This document shows, piece after piece, positions 26,628 to 36,909 of a stretch of 64,000 bases of DNA. Numbering within the stretch: position 1 is the stretch's first letter; the number at the start of each line of letters is the position of its first letter. A program made the position numbers and the translations under genes. The DNA comes from JBBQXH01 sp963710975 (lineage in GTDB: Bacteria > Actinomycetota > Thermoleophilia > Gaiellales > Gaiellaceae), in the NCBI GenBank assembly GCA_963710975.1, contig CAVQCG010000001.1:124001-188000 (forward strand). Reading direction: 5' to 3'. The notes beneath the pieces are model-generated. The model was given only the letters and a program-made list of their open reading frames with translations. It ran no database searches and was not told the origin of the DNA.

Positions 26628-27068
26628 ATGGTGAAGGCAACCGAGAAGCTCCATGAGCTCGGGCAGAGCCTCTGGCTCGACAACATCACGAGGGAGATGC
26701 TCGACTCAGGCACGCTCCAGCAGTACAGCGACGACTACTCGGTGACCGGTCGTACCTCGAACCCTGCGATCTTCAAGAAGGCGATCGCCGACGCGGGAGC
26801 AAGGCCGTTCTGCTCGACCTGGCGATCGAGGACCGTCGCTGCCAGCGCCTCGCCCAACTTTCGGCGCCCGGATGCAGCGGACGGGCACGCCGGTGCTGGC
26901 CAGACGGCGGCGACTTCGCGAAGACGCTGGCAGAGTTCGCGAGACGCCGGAGTCGACGTCGATGCGCTCGCCGCGAAGCTCCAGTCCGACGCGGCGACCG
27001 GCTTCGTCGACGCATGGAACGACCTGATGGCCCATATCGACGAACAGAGCGCGGCACTGCGCGTATGA
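26628..27068 (+). pseudogene. tal: Transaldolase remnant with internal deletion
   Basis: The N-terminal 60 residues (VKATEKLHELGQSLWLDNIT...SVTGRTSNPAIFKKAIADAG) and the C-terminal tail (AGVDVDALAAKLQSDAATGF...) are transaldolase-like. Actinobacterial transaldolases are about 370 aa, but only about 147 codons are present, and the barrel core with the Schiff-base lysine is missing. The middle contains scraps in other frames (LLDLAIEDRR, GDFAKTLAEFARR), so small frame breaks accompany the deletion. It cannot encode an active enzyme as it stands. An assembly deletion is the alternative. Confidence 0.75.
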
Positions 27069-27090
27069 CGACCGAACCCGGAGGAGCCCG

Positions 27091-28717
27091 ATGAGCGCGA
27101 CTGCATTGCGCCAGCGCCCTGCCTGGCAGGCGCTGGAGAAGCACTACGACGACGTCCGCACGCTTCATCTGCGCGACCTGTTCGCCGGCGACCCGGGGCG
27201 GGGAGAGCGACTCTCCGCCGAAGGGAGCCGGCCTCTACCTCGACTACTCGAAGAACCGGATCACCGACGACACCGTCAGACTGCTGCTCCAGCTGGCCGA
27301 GGAGTCAGGGCTGGCCGAGCGGATCCAGGCGATGTTCCGCGGCGATCGCATCAACGTCTCGGAGGACCGGTCGGTGCTGCACGTGGCACTGCGAATGCCC
27401 AAGGGCACATCGCTCGTCGTCGACGGCGTCGATGTCGTCGCCGAGGTGAACGAGGTGCTCGACCGGATGTCTGCGTTCTCCGATCGGGTTCGCTCGGGCG
27501 AGTGGAAAGGCCACACCGGGAAGCCGATCAAGAACATCGTCAACGTCGGCATCGGCGGCTCCGACCTCGGGCCTGTGATGGCCTACGAGGCTCTTCGCCA
27601 CTACAGCCGGCGAGACATGACCTTCCGGTTCGTCTCGAACGTCGACTCGACCGATTTCGCCGAGGCGACCCGCGACCTCGCCGCCGACGAGACGCTGTTC
27701 ATCATCTGCTCGAAGACGTTCACGACCCTCGAGACGATGACGAACGCCCGCTCGGCCAGGGACTGGGCCGTGGCGGCACTCGGAGACGAGAACGCGATCG
27801 CGAAGCATTTCGTCGCCGTGTCCACCAACGCCGACGGGGTCGCGGAGTTCGGGATCGACACGGCCAACATGTTCGGCTTCTGGGACTGGGTCGGCGGTCG
27901 CTACTCGATGGACTCGGCCATCGGCCTCTCCACCATGCTCGCCGTGGGACCGGAGGGCTTCCACGAGTTGCTCGCCGGCTTCCACGCCATGGACGAGCAT
28001 TTTCGCACGACTCCGTTCGAGCGGAACCTCCCCGTGCTCATGGGCCTTCTCGCAGTCTGGTACGGCGACTTCTTCGGCGCTCAAACCGTCGGTGTGATGC
28101 CGTACAGCCAGTACCTGAAGCGCTTCCCCGCCTACCTCCAGCAGCTGACGATGGAGTCGAACGGGAAGCACGTCACCGTCGACGGTGAGGCGGTCGACTA
28201 CCAGACCTGCGCCGTCTACTGGGGGGAGCCGGGTACGAACGGGCAGCACAGCTTCTACCAGCTGATCCATCAGGGCACGAAACTGATTCCGGTCGACCTG
28301 ATCGGTTTCGGCAAGACCCTCAACCCGATCCGCGACCATCACGACATCCTCATGTCGAACGTCTTCGCGCAGGCCGAGGCGCTCGCATTCGGGAAGACGG
28401 AGAGCGAGGTGCGGGCCGAGGGCACCGCCGAGGCGGTCGTGCCGCATCGGGTCTTCGAGGGGAACCGCCCGACGAACGTCATCCTGGCCGAGGAGCTGAC
28501 ACCGCACAGGCTCGGAACGCTCGTGGCCCTGTACGAGCACAGCGTGTTCACGCAGGGCACGATCTGGGGGATCAACTCCTTCGACCAGTGGGGCGTCGAG
28601 CTCGGCAAGGTGCTCGCCAAGCGGATCATCCCCGAGCTCGAGAGCGCCACCGAGCCGACGCTCGAGCACGACAGCTCGACGAACGCCCTGATCCGGCGCT
28701 ACCGCTCGATGCGCTGA
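27091..28717 (+). CDS. pgi: Glucose-6-phosphate isomerase (one frame break)
   Basis: Interconverts glucose-6-P and fructose-6-P. Starting at ATG 27091 behind GGAGGAG, the first 45 residues (MSATALRQRPAWQALEKHYD...) are one frame off the rest. One extra G at about 27223 (AAGGGAGCC) breaks the frame, and the continuation is AGLYLDYSKNRITDDTVRLL. The reconstructed length is about 542 aa. Signatures: NVGIGGSDLGP, VGGRYSMDSAIGLS and GTNGQHSFYQLIHQGT with the catalytic His, plus GVELGKVLAKRI. Last gene of the operon; its stop is 7 bases from the convergent ndh stop. Confidence 0.93.
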
Positions 28718-28724
28718 GACCGGG

Positions 28725-30041
28725 CTAGGGCGACTCCGGGGGCGTCCGCATCTCCCGACTCGGCGGCGGGCGGGTCCCGAGCGTCAGCGTCCGCTCGGTC
28801 CGCCCCCGGCCGAGGAAGCTGAACGACCAGCTGATCAGGCTGCTGAACCGGCCTCTGAAGCCCGTCATGAACGTGACGTGGACGACCAGCCACATGATCC
28901 AGGCCAAGAATCCGGAGATCCGCAGCCCGTGGAAGTCGACGATGGCTCTTCGGCGCGAGACCGCGGCCATGCTGCCCAGGTCGCGGTACTTGAACGGCGC
29001 CGGCTCCTTGCCCTTCAGACGGCGCTCGATCGTCCTCGCTGCGTGGATCCCCGACTGCATGGCGACCTCGGCGACGCCCGGAAGGTCGTCGAAGTTCATC
29101 ATGTCGCCGACGGCGAACACCTCCGGATGGCCGGGCAGCGAGCAGTCCGGCTGCACCTTGACGCGCCCGGGGCGATCGCATTCGGCACCGGTCGCGTCGG
29201 CCAGCATCTTCGCGAGGGGAGACGCGGTCACGCCCGCGGCCCAGATCTTCGTTCTCGCCTCGTAGCGCGTTACGGAGCCGTCGGGCCCTTTCACCTCGAC
29301 GCCCCCGGCGTCCACGTGCGTGACGATCGACTGGACGTGGATCTCGACCCCGGTCCGCTCGAGCTCCTTGGTCCCCTTCTCGGAGAGCCTGTCACCGAAC
29401 GTGGCCAGGATCTCCTTGCCGCCGTCGAAGAGGATCACTCGCACGCTCGCCGGGTCGAACCGCCGGAAGTTGCCCTTCAACGCCCGCCGCCCGAGCTCGG
29501 CGATCTGCCCCGAGATCTCGACCCCCGTCGGCCCGCCGCCGACCACCACGAAGGTCAGCCAGGGCTTGCGCGCCTCGGGATCCTCCTCGAGCTCGGCCAT
29601 CTCGAACGCCCCGAAGATCCGCTCGCGCTGCTCGAGCGCGTCGTGGAGAGTCTTCATCCCCGGCGCCCATTCCTCGTACTCGTCGTGCCCGAAGTAGGAC
29701 CCTCCCACTCCGGCTCCGACGATCAGGCTGTCGTACGGAAGCGCGACCTCGCGACCTCCAGGCTGGACGACGGTGACCTGTCGCGCCTCGAGGTCGAGCC
29801 CGGTCACCTCGCCCATCTCGACGGTCACGTTCTCGTGCTTCCTCAGCACGTCGCGTGTGGCTGGAGCGATCTCGCCCTCGGAGAGGATGCCGGTGGCGAC
29901 CTGATAGAGGAGCGGCTGGAAGAGATGGTGGTTGACACGGTCGACGAGCGTCACCTCGACAGGGGCGCGGCGGAGGAACTTGGCGGCGAAGAGGCCGCCG
30001 AAGCCGGCGCCGACGATGAGGACACGGTGCTTGTCGCTCAC
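28725..30041 (-). CDS. ndh: Type II NADH dehydrogenase (NDH-2)
   Basis: Single-subunit, non-proton-pumping NADH:quinone oxidoreductase at the membrane face, 438 aa. The FAD-binding motif is VLIVGAGFGGLFAAKFL (residues 7-23), the NADH-binding motif FVVVGGGPTGVEISGQIAEL, and the second FAD motif VFAVGDMM. A C-terminal membrane-attachment helix is plausible (ISGFLAWIMWLVVHVTFMTG). The ATG overlaps the upstream ClC gene stop as ATGA, so the two are co-translated. Confidence 0.93.
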   Translation of the reverse strand: MSDKHRVLIVGAGFGGLFAAKFLRRAPVEVTLVDRVNHHLFQPLLYQVATGILSEGEIAPATRDVLRKHENVTVEMGEVTGLDLEARQVTVVQPGGREVALPYDSLIVGAGVGGSYFGHDEYEEWAPGMKTLHDALEQRERIFGAFEMAELEEDPEARKPWLTFVVVGGGPTGVEISGQIAELGRRALKGNFRRFDPASVRVILFDGGKEILATFGDRLSEKGTKELERTGVEIHVQSIVTHVDAGGVEVKGPDGSVTRYEARTKIWAAGVTASPLAKMLADATGAECDRPGRVKVQPDCSLPGHPEVFAVGDMMNFDDLPGVAEVAMQSGIHAARTIERRLKGKEPAPFKYRDLGSMAAVSRRRAIVDFHGLRISGFLAWIMWLVVHVTFMTGFRGRFSSLISWSFSFLGRGRTERTLTLGTRPPPSREMRTPPESP

Positions 30042-31378
30042 GGCCCCCGCGCTTCACCGGCGACCGCCGCCGGCCTGAGGCGCCCGGAGAGCAACTTGAC
30101 GACGAGGTACGCGATGACCACGGCGACGATGATGAGGGGCGAGGCCGCCAGCCCGGTGCCGGACACGAAGATCAGGACGATGATGGTGCATGACAGCGGG
30201 AGCATCAGCACCGCCACGGCCGCGGCCGCCATGCACACGGCCACCATGGGCGTCTCGGACGCCCCCGGCAGGTGTGCGGCGAGGAGACCGCCGGCGGCGC
30301 CGAGAAACAACGCCGGGAACGTGGGCCCGCCGCGGAAGTTGCCGAGCGAGACGCTCCACGCGAGGCCCTTGAACACGAGCAGGAGCGCCAGGGTGGAGAG
30401 CGATACCGGGGCCGCGGTACTGAGCAGCTGGCCAAACTCGTCCTGGCCGGAGAACAGCACCGCCTCCGCCGGTTCGCCGGTCGCCTGATTGAATGCGATC
30501 GCCAGGCCGCCCACCACGAGTGCCGCGACGATGGTGAGCACGAACGGTCGCTTCGAGACGACGTGCATCCCGAGACGTGCGGCCTGGATGATCGCGAAGG
30601 TGACGACGGCAACGATGACCGCAAGGAGAATCGTCCAGCCGAAGTCGGCGAAGCTGATCTCCGAGAATGCGGGCAGGGACAGAGGCTTCAGCGCGTAGTT
30701 GCTCGTGGGAAGCCCTGTCCAGGACCCGATGCCGATGAAGACGAGCGAGCCGATCCCTGCGGCGAGCAACCCCGGGAGGAGGACGAGGGGCAGCATCGCC
30801 CCACCCAACCCCGCCGCTTCGATGATGATCACGGCACCGACCACCGGCGACCCGAAGAGCGAGGAGACGGCGGCAAAGCTCCCGGCGGCTGCCATCAAGG
30901 TAAGGGCCTGCTGGGGCGCGTCCTTCCTGGCCAGCTTCATGGCCAGGAGCCCGAGGCCGCCTCCGATGGCGATCAGCGGCGCCTCCGGCCCGAGCACCAG
31001 CCCGAGCCCGATCGTGGCGAGCGCAGCGAGGAGGATGCCGGGCAGCTGAATCGGGGTCACTGGAGGCCCCCCGGTGCTGAGCCCGTTGGCGGGGATGTGG
31101 CCCCCGCGCCCGGGCAGGTGCTGGATGGCCAGAGCCACGAGCACACCGGCCAGAGCAAGCCAGGGCAGCGGCCACCACCAGGGCACGGTGTCGAACCCGA
31201 GATCCTCGGGGAGATCCTGGTACACCCCGTGCTGGATGTAGTAGATCGCCTCGAGGAAACCCCACGCAGCCAGCGAGACCAGCAGGCCGATGACCGCTGC
31301 GAGCACGAGGAGGACGCGGTACTGCCTGCTGCGCATCAGCGAGTCCCCGTCGACCGGGGGTACCGTCACGTCACTCAC
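30038..31378 (-). CDS. ClC-family chloride channel or transporter
   Basis: 446 aa with about ten membrane helices. The ClC selectivity motif GxExP appears as GPEAPL at 130-135, with Glu132 in the gating-glutamate position. The second motif GNFRGGPTFPALFLGAAGG is near residue 350. GSPVVGAVIIIEA matches the GxFxP-type region. No CBS domains. The GTG start at 31378 precedes SDVTVPPVDG. Coupled to ndh; divergent from a K+ channel gene across about 240 bases. Confidence 0.9.
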   Translation of the reverse strand: MSDVTVPPVDGDSLMRSRQYRVLLVLAAVIGLLVSLAAWGFLEAIYYIQHGVYQDLPEDLGFDTVPWWWPLPWLALAGVLVALAIQHLPGRGGHIPANGLSTGGPPVTPIQLPGILLAALATIGLGLVLGPEAPLIAIGGGLGLLAMKLARKDAPQQALTLMAAAGSFAAVSSLFGSPVVGAVIIIEAAGLGGAMLPLVLLPGLLAAGIGSLVFIGIGSWTGLPTSNYALKPLSLPAFSEISFADFGWTILLAVIVAVVTFAIIQAARLGMHVVSKRPFVLTIVAALVVGGLAIAFNQATGEPAEAVLFSGQDEFGQLLSTAAPVSLSTLALLLVFKGLAWSVSLGNFRGGPTFPALFLGAAGGLLAAHLPGASETPMVAVCMAAAAVAVLMLPLSCTIIVLIFVSGTGLAASPLIIVAVVIAYLVVKLLSGRLRPAAVAGEARGP

Positions 31379-31622
31379 GCGCGTCGTTCCCGACGGCGGG
31401 CGTCACTGCCGGATGTCGGTGCAACTGGAGCTTCCTGCATGAGTCGCGACGCCAGCCTATGAAATCTCGGGCCTGCCCGGTGGAGCGGCAACTGAGCCTC
31501 CTCGTGATCAGCGCGAGCAGATCAGGCGGCCGTACCGGGCACGGCCTCTGGTAGCTCCCCGGTGGAATGTTCTTTCGGGTTGCATCAGGATATGAGGTTC
31601 GATCCGGCCACCTCGGACGACC

Positions 31623-32378
31623 ATGACGGACGCTCCTCGTAGCCATCCGGTGCTCTCGCACGTGCGCTCGAACACGGGGCCACGGCTCGCCCTCGTGTGT
31701 GCGCTCATCCTTCTGATCATGGCGCTGACCATGTCGCTCCCCGAGGGGAAGGTCTCCGGATCGTTCGTCACCATCGCTGCCGGCCTCGCCTTCATCGCCT
31801 CGGTCTGGGCGTCTCGCGTGACGAGCCGCGTCCTGCGGATCGTCGTGGCGGTCGTCATCGTGGGCGTGACGGCGTCCGTCGTGTCGCTCCTCGTCGGTGA
31901 CGATCCGGGATCGACTGCGAATGCGATCGTCAGCACGATCTTCGTCGCGGGCATGCCGGTCGCAATTCTCGTCGGCCTCCGCGACGAGCGTACGGTGAAC
32001 ATGCAGACGGTCTTCGGCGCACTCGCGCTCTACCTGCTTATCGGGATCTTCTTCACGCTCCTGATCACCGTGGTGACCCACATCTCGAGCACCCCCTACT
32101 TCGCCCAGGGGACGGACGGAAGCATGTCCCAACGTGTGTACTTCAGCTACATCACTGCAGCGACGGTTGGGTACGGCGACCTGACCCCGGCGACGAATCT
32201 CGGTCGCGCGCTCTCCGTGTTCGAGGCACTTTTCGGAAGCCTCTTCCTCATCACCGTCGTCAGCGTCGTGGTCTCGCGCATCGGCGGGCGGAGGCCGAGC
32301 GACGAGATTAAGCGCCCGATGCGGGAGGCAATCCGGGAGGAGAAGACATCTTCTTCCTCCTCCTCCTCGGACGATTGA
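31623..32378 (+). CDS. Potassium channel family protein (TVGYGD filter)
   Basis: 251 aa. Four hydrophobic helices (about 22-38, 46-62, 72-92, 104-118) precede a two-helix ion-channel pore with P-loop ITAATVGYGDLTP (filter 181-186) between helices at about 130-153 and 197-218. The C-terminal tail is charged and ends in Ser7-Asp2. No regulatory RCK domain. It sits among other ion and water transport genes. The start is ATG at 31623. Confidence 0.88.
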   Translation: MTDAPRSHPVLSHVRSNTGPRLALVCALILLIMALTMSLPEGKVSGSFVTIAAGLAFIASVWASRVTSRVLRIVVAVVIVGVTASVVSLLVGDDPGSTANAIVSTIFVAGMPVAILVGLRDERTVNMQTVFGALALYLLIGIFFTLLITVVTHISSTPYFAQGTDGSMSQRVYFSYITAATVGYGDLTPATNLGRALSVFEALFGSLFLITVVSVVVSRIGGRRPSDEIKRPMREAIREEKTSSSSSSSDD

Positions 32379-32388
32379 GCCTCGGCCC

Positions 32389-33237
32389 CTACTTCTGGTC
32401 GCGAGTGGTCCGAAGCGTGCCTACCCGCCCCTGGGCCGCCGCACTCCCACTCTTCCCGCCGCCGGCACCGCGAAGGACGTAGGCGAACGCCACGGCGAGG
32501 AGCGCGCCGGCGAGCGGCCCGACGATGTAGACCCAGTAGTGCGAGAAGTCGCCGTTCGCCAGATCGGGCCCGAACGAGCGTGCCGGATTCATCGAGGCGC
32601 CGCTGATCGGGCTCGACCAGAAGCCGGCGAGGATGATGTAGCCACCCACCGCGAGCGCGCCGAAGACACCGATGTTCTGCGCTCCGGATGCCGTTCCGAG
32701 GATCGTGCTGACGAGCCCGAGGGTCAGGATGAGCTCGAAGAGCATGGCCTGCCAGTCGTCAACCCCGGGGCCCGGTTCGGTCGCGCCGAGGTCCCCGATC
32801 TTGCCGAGAATCGCCCACAGGACGAGGCAGGCGAGTGTGGCGCCGATGAGCTGCACGATGATGTAGCCGGGCACGCGGCGCCAGGGGAAGTCTCCCCGCG
32901 CCGCGAAGGCGATGCTGACCGCAGGGTTCAAGTGCGCGCCCGAGACGGCGCCCATGAAGAGGATGATCGCCATGACCATGAGGCCCGGCGCAGCCACTGC
33001 GGTCGCGCGGCCGATCGCGCCGCCCGACTGCGCGCCGACGACCGCACCACCCGCTCCGACGACCACGAGGAAGAACGTGCCGAGCAACTCGGAGAAGAGC
33101 CGGCGCCACTCGTGCTTCGGGTCATCGAAGTCATAGGTGCCGAACTCGAGCGCGCGGAGCCTGCTGCTGTGCAGCGCCTCCTGCTTGAGCCGTTGCTCAT
33201 CCTGGTCGTCCTGGTTGCTTTGCGCCTCTTCCGCCAT
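32389..33237 (-). CDS. Aquaporin / MIP family channel
   Basis: 282 aa. Two NPA boxes are present: AHLNPAVSIAFA (104-106) and ASMNPARSFGPD (about 229-231). Six membrane helices are visible, with a 45-residue acidic cytoplasmic N-terminus. The start is ATG at 33237 behind GGGGGAG; an open extension upstream is unlikely. The residue after the second NPA is Arg, as in the selectivity filter. Water versus glycerol selectivity cannot be judged reliably. Confidence 0.93.
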   Translation of the reverse strand: MAEEAQSNQDDQDEQRLKQEALHSSRLRALEFGTYDFDDPKHEWRRLFSELLGTFFLVVVGAGGAVVGAQSGGAIGRATAVAAPGLMVMAIILFMGAVSGAHLNPAVSIAFAARGDFPWRRVPGYIIVQLIGATLACLVLWAILGKIGDLGATEPGPGVDDWQAMLFELILTLGLVSTILGTASGAQNIGVFGALAVGGYIILAGFWSSPISGASMNPARSFGPDLANGDFSHYWVYIVGPLAGALLAVAFAYVLRGAGGGKSGSAAAQGRVGTLRTTRDQK

Positions 33238-33389
33238 CTCCGCTCCCCCTTCGTCCGTCGAGAGACGGTGCTGTCCCTCCGCTGACATGCCCGATTCAAT
33301 ACGGATTCGCAATCCCCTTCATCGTCCCGTTGGGATGATCTCGGTGGTGACCGGAAGGGGATCGGGCCCGGCGGCGCGAACACGGGTGC

Positions 33390-33833
33390 GTGCTGGGTCG
33401 GCTCTCCGAGAACAGCCTCGGCGTCCTCGGACGTCGCCGAGCATCGTTCCGGGCACTCAGGAAAGCGCTCATCCTCATCGGGACTGCGTCCGCGATCGTC
33501 GTGGTCGCGTCGGGCTTCGTCATGTGGGGGATCGACAACGACAACTACCCGAACCCGTGGATCGGGATGTGGTGGGGCGTGCAGACGATCACGACGATCG
33601 GCTACGGGGACATCGTGCCGACGACGCTGGTCGGTCGAATCGTCGCCAGCTTCGTGATGATCCTCGGCGTCGCATTCGTCTCGATCGTGACCGCGCTCAT
33701 CGTCTCCGACCTGGTCGTGCGGCGCGAGGCCGAGCAGGAGGAGGAGCTGGAGGAGGACGATCTCGACCTCGCCGACGCGATCAGGCAGCTCGACGCCCGG
33801 CTCGAACGCATCGAGGCTTCGCTCAGGAAGTGA
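33390..33833 (+). CDS. Small two-helix potassium channel (TIGYGD filter)
   Basis: 147 aa. Helix 1 is at about 27-48, then the P-loop VQTITTIGYGDIVP (filter at 69-74) and helix 2 at about 83-108. A C-terminal acidic coiled-coil (EAEQEEELEEDDLDLADAIR, then QLDARLERIEASLRK) probably drives tetramer assembly. The start is GTG at 33390. Its 3' end overlaps the convergent debranching-enzyme stop by 11 bases. Confidence 0.9.
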   Translation: MLGRLSENSLGVLGRRRASFRALRKALILIGTASAIVVVASGFVMWGIDNDNYPNPWIGMWWGVQTITTIGYGDIVPTTLVGRIVASFVMILGVAFVSIVTALIVSDLVVRREAEQEEELEEDDLDLADAIRQLDARLERIEASLRK

Positions 33834-36311
33834 CGTGCAGCTCGGAGAGGTAGCGCCGCGCCTCGTCGGCGACGGCACGGTCTCCGCGAATGACGATCTG
33901 CCCGCGTAAGTACGCGGTCAGCCCGTTCTGCTCGCCCTCGCGCGATCTCGATGAGGAGCGACTCCGGCACCTCGAAGACAGCGTCGGCGTCACCGCCACC
34001 CTCCTCGACCGACGTGATCCCCTCGTCAACCACGATTCGCCAGCTGCCCGCATCGGCGACGTCGAATCGGACACATGCGCTCCGGTGCGACGGCCACATG
34101 CCACTCGGGTGCGCCGCCACCCAATCGAAGACCTCGCCGGCGCTCGAAGGGCCGGCCGCGGATCGAGGGGGGCCGGCAGTTGGACCCGCCGCACCCGGGC
34201 CTCCGGGCCGGAGGGACAGCTCCTTCGGTCGCCGAACGGCCAGGGCGATCGCATCGCGCACGGGCTGCTCGGGCGCCTCGCCCGCCATCGCCTGAGCCGT
34301 TCCCCATGGTCCGCGCACGTTCTTCAGCTCGATCCAGCTGATCTCCTCGGGAAGCACGGGATCGGAGAGGAGGCGAGACCCTCTCGGCTCGAGCCCGAGC
34401 ATCGTGCGAAGGAAGACGAGCGGCGCTCCCGCTGCCCAGGCCTGCGGACTGCACGCCGTCGGGTACTCGACCGGGAAATGAGTTCGCTCGCGCTTGTATC
34501 CCGCGAACGCCTCCGGGAGCCTGTCGTGAAAGTACAGCCCTGCAGCCCAGAGGAGACCGAAGGCGATCCGCGACGCCTCCTGCCGGTACCCGTAGCGCGC
34601 CAGGCCGAGGGCGATGACGGCGTTGTCGTGCGGCCAGACCGTCCCGGTGTGGTAGCCGATCGGGTTGTAGCCGCCCTGCTCCGTCGCCATGGTGCGGATA
34701 CCCCACCCGGAGAAGAGACGATCGCCCATCAGGTGCTCGACGCAGCGCGCCGCCTTGTCCTCGTCGACGATGCCGCTCCACAGGAGGTGACCGATATTCG
34801 AGGTGAGTGTGTCCACAGGCTTCTTGTCGCCGTCCAGCGCGAGCGCATAGAAGCCGGCATCCTCGATCCAGAAGTCCTCGTTGAACCGGCGTTTCAGCTC
34901 GGCTGCTTCGCTGTCCAGACGCTCCGCGAGCTCGTCGTCGCCCCAGACGTCGCGCGCAAGCCTCGCGCAGCGCACCTTTGCGTCGTACACGTATCCCTGG
35001 ATCTCGCAGGTGGCGCGCGGAAGCGCCGCGAGCGAGCCGTCCGGCCAGAGGATCGAGTTCCAGGAGTCCTTCCAGCACTGGTTCTCGAGCCCCGACTCCG
35101 CGTTCCGGCGCTCGTACTCGACGTACCCGTCGCCGTCGCGGTCACCGTGCTCGTCGATCCACGCGAGCGCCCGGCGCGCCGTCTCCTCCAGCTCCCGGAC
35201 GAGCACCCGGTCCTCCGTCCATCGCTCGTACTCGTCGAGGAGGATGAGGTAGAGCGGCGTCGAGTCGGCGCTGCCGTAGTAGGGCGAGTGCGGCCGCTCC
35301 TCGAACGCCGTCAGCTCGCCCTGGCGCATCTCGTGGAGGATCTTCCCGGGCTCCTCGTCCCGAAACGCATCCTCCCGGTTGCCTTGGCGGTTGCCGAGAA
35401 CACGCAGCGTCGACGAGGCCAGCTCGGGCCGGAACGGAAGCGTCTGGAAGCTCGTGATGATGCTGTCACGCCCGAAGAGCGTCATGAACCACGGCAGGCC
35501 GGCCGCCGGCACTGCCTCGTCGGGGTGCGTCGCCGGGAAGTAGCGAAGCGCCGCGAGATCGACCAGGCTTCGGAGATAGATCTGCTCGAGAGGAGTCCAG
35601 CTCGATGCCAGCGACGGCGCCTCGCCGATCCACTCCTCGAGACTCGCGCTCATATGCGGCCGTGCCTGCTCGTCCCCGTGCGGATGGCGTACACCCTCCG
35701 GCTCCGAATCCGTGCCGTCGACGGCCGTCATCACGTCGATGCACGTCGTCCATTCCGATTGCACCGGAACGTGGATCTTGAATACAAGGCCCTCACCGTC
35801 GAAGCTCGCCTCGGGGGCCGATGCCGTGATCCAGGTCTCGCGGACATACGTGTCGCGCTCGTACCCGAGGACGATCTTCCCGTCTTCGATGCGCCGGTAA
35901 TGCCGGCCTTTCTTCGTGAGCGCATCCTTCACCTCGAAGAGGTCGGCAAAGTCGGCATCGGCTTCGATTCGCAGCTCGAGCTCAACCGCCTTCGCGCCGA
36001 AATTGAGGACGGTGATGTCCTCGTGGAAGCCGTTGCCCACCGCTCGCTGCCGAAGGATGGTGACGGCCGAGTTCGTGTAGACCGTCCCGCCGCCCGGGCA
36101 CGAGGAAGAACTGCGCCTTGAAATAGAGGAGATCGTCGGTCGAGAGCGCTGCCAGCGGCTCGCCGTCGAGCGTCAGCCGCCAGTCGGAGAGAAAGCGCGT
36201 GTCGCGCTCGAAGAGGCCGAGCGCTTCCTCGGTAGACGGGATGATGTCACCGTTCGCCTGGCAGACGACGAACGTGCCGCCCTCGAGGATGCTGACGGTC
36301 TCCTGCGCCAT
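33823..36311 (-). CDS. Glycogen debranching enzyme (amylo-alpha-1,6-glucosidase) with SCP2-like C-terminus, two frame breaks
   Basis: Reconstructed at about 829 aa. The N-terminal bacterial debranching domain begins MAQETVSILEGGTFVVCQANG. The frame breaks near 36095 (CCCGGGCGGCGGGAC) and resumes at GTVYTNSAVTILRQRAVGNG. The (alpha/alpha)6 catalytic domain includes GLPWFMTLFGRDSIITSFQT, GYNPIGYHTGTVWPHDNAV and RYGYRQEASRIAFGL. A linker leads to a C-terminal module (FDWVAAHPSGMWPS...DADAVFEVPESLLIEIARG), which after a second break near 33937 continues EQNGLTAYLRGQIVIRGDRA, closely resembling an SCP2 sterol-carrier domain. No cofactor role is known for such a tail. Confidence 0.85.
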
Positions 36312-36402
36312 CCGGGGATCCTATTTGTCGGCCGGACAGGATGAATGTGCGCGATCGCAAGGCCGACGAGCCAGACGATCCCGAGCCGGGCCGCGGCCGG
36401 CA

Positions 36403-36834
36403 TCACTCCTCGTGAATACGGAGCACGTCTCCTTCGCGGATCCCCGCACGTGCGAGCGCACCCCGATTCACCTCGAGCGCCGACGCGTACGTCACCCCCG
36501 GGTCGTACACGGCGCACGGGTCGGCACGGCACGGCTCCATGTCGAGGATGCGCAGGATGCGGCCGCCTCCGTCCATGAACGCGATCGAGAGCGGGATCAG
36601 CGTGTCCTTCATCCAGTAGCCGCCCGCCGACGGCTCGTCGTAGACGAAGAGCATCCCGGCGTCTTCAGGGAGGGACGAGCGACCCATCAGGCCGTGTGCC
36701 CGCTCGGCTCCGGTGTCAGCCACCTCGACCTCGAAGCGAGCGGCAGCACCCGGTGCCTCGACCACCGCGGTCTTCGTTTCTCCGCCGCAGGCAGCGAGGA
36801 GCACGACGACCGCGAGAGCGAGGAACGGCCTCAT
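36403..36834 (-). CDS. DUF192 family lipoprotein
   Basis: 143 aa. The N-terminus MRPFLALAVVVLLAACGGE is a lipoprotein signal with lipobox LAAC (Cys16). The DUF192 core follows: FEVEVADTGAERAHGLMGRS, then MLFVYDEPSAGGYWMKDTLI, PLSIAFMD and a C-terminal EVNRGALARAGIREGDVL. The function is unknown; the fold is a small beta barrel. A short frame overlapping its stop (TGATG at 36401-36405) was not accepted as a gene. Confidence 0.9.
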   Translation of the reverse strand: MRPFLALAVVVLLAACGGETKTAVVEAPGAAARFEVEVADTGAERAHGLMGRSSLPEDAGMLFVYDEPSAGGYWMKDTLIPLSIAFMDGGGRILRILDMEPCRADPCAVYDPGVTYASALEVNRGALARAGIREGDVLRIHEE

Positions 36835-36909
36835 CTCACGAAGGATCGCGAATCTCGCGACGCGAAGGGGCCGGATTGCTCCGACCCCTTCGTCACGGGT
36901 GTCGTCGGT

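Noticed and set aside
28878..30488. Long plus-strand frame opposite ndh and the ClC gene
   Set aside because: Charge-rich translation without motifs; both opposite genes are certain.
36173..36403. Frame beginning MPAAARLGIVWLVGLAIAHI at the DUF192 stop (TGATG)
   Set aside because: It starts like a membrane protein but then runs out of frame through the debranching enzyme gene. Probably chance.
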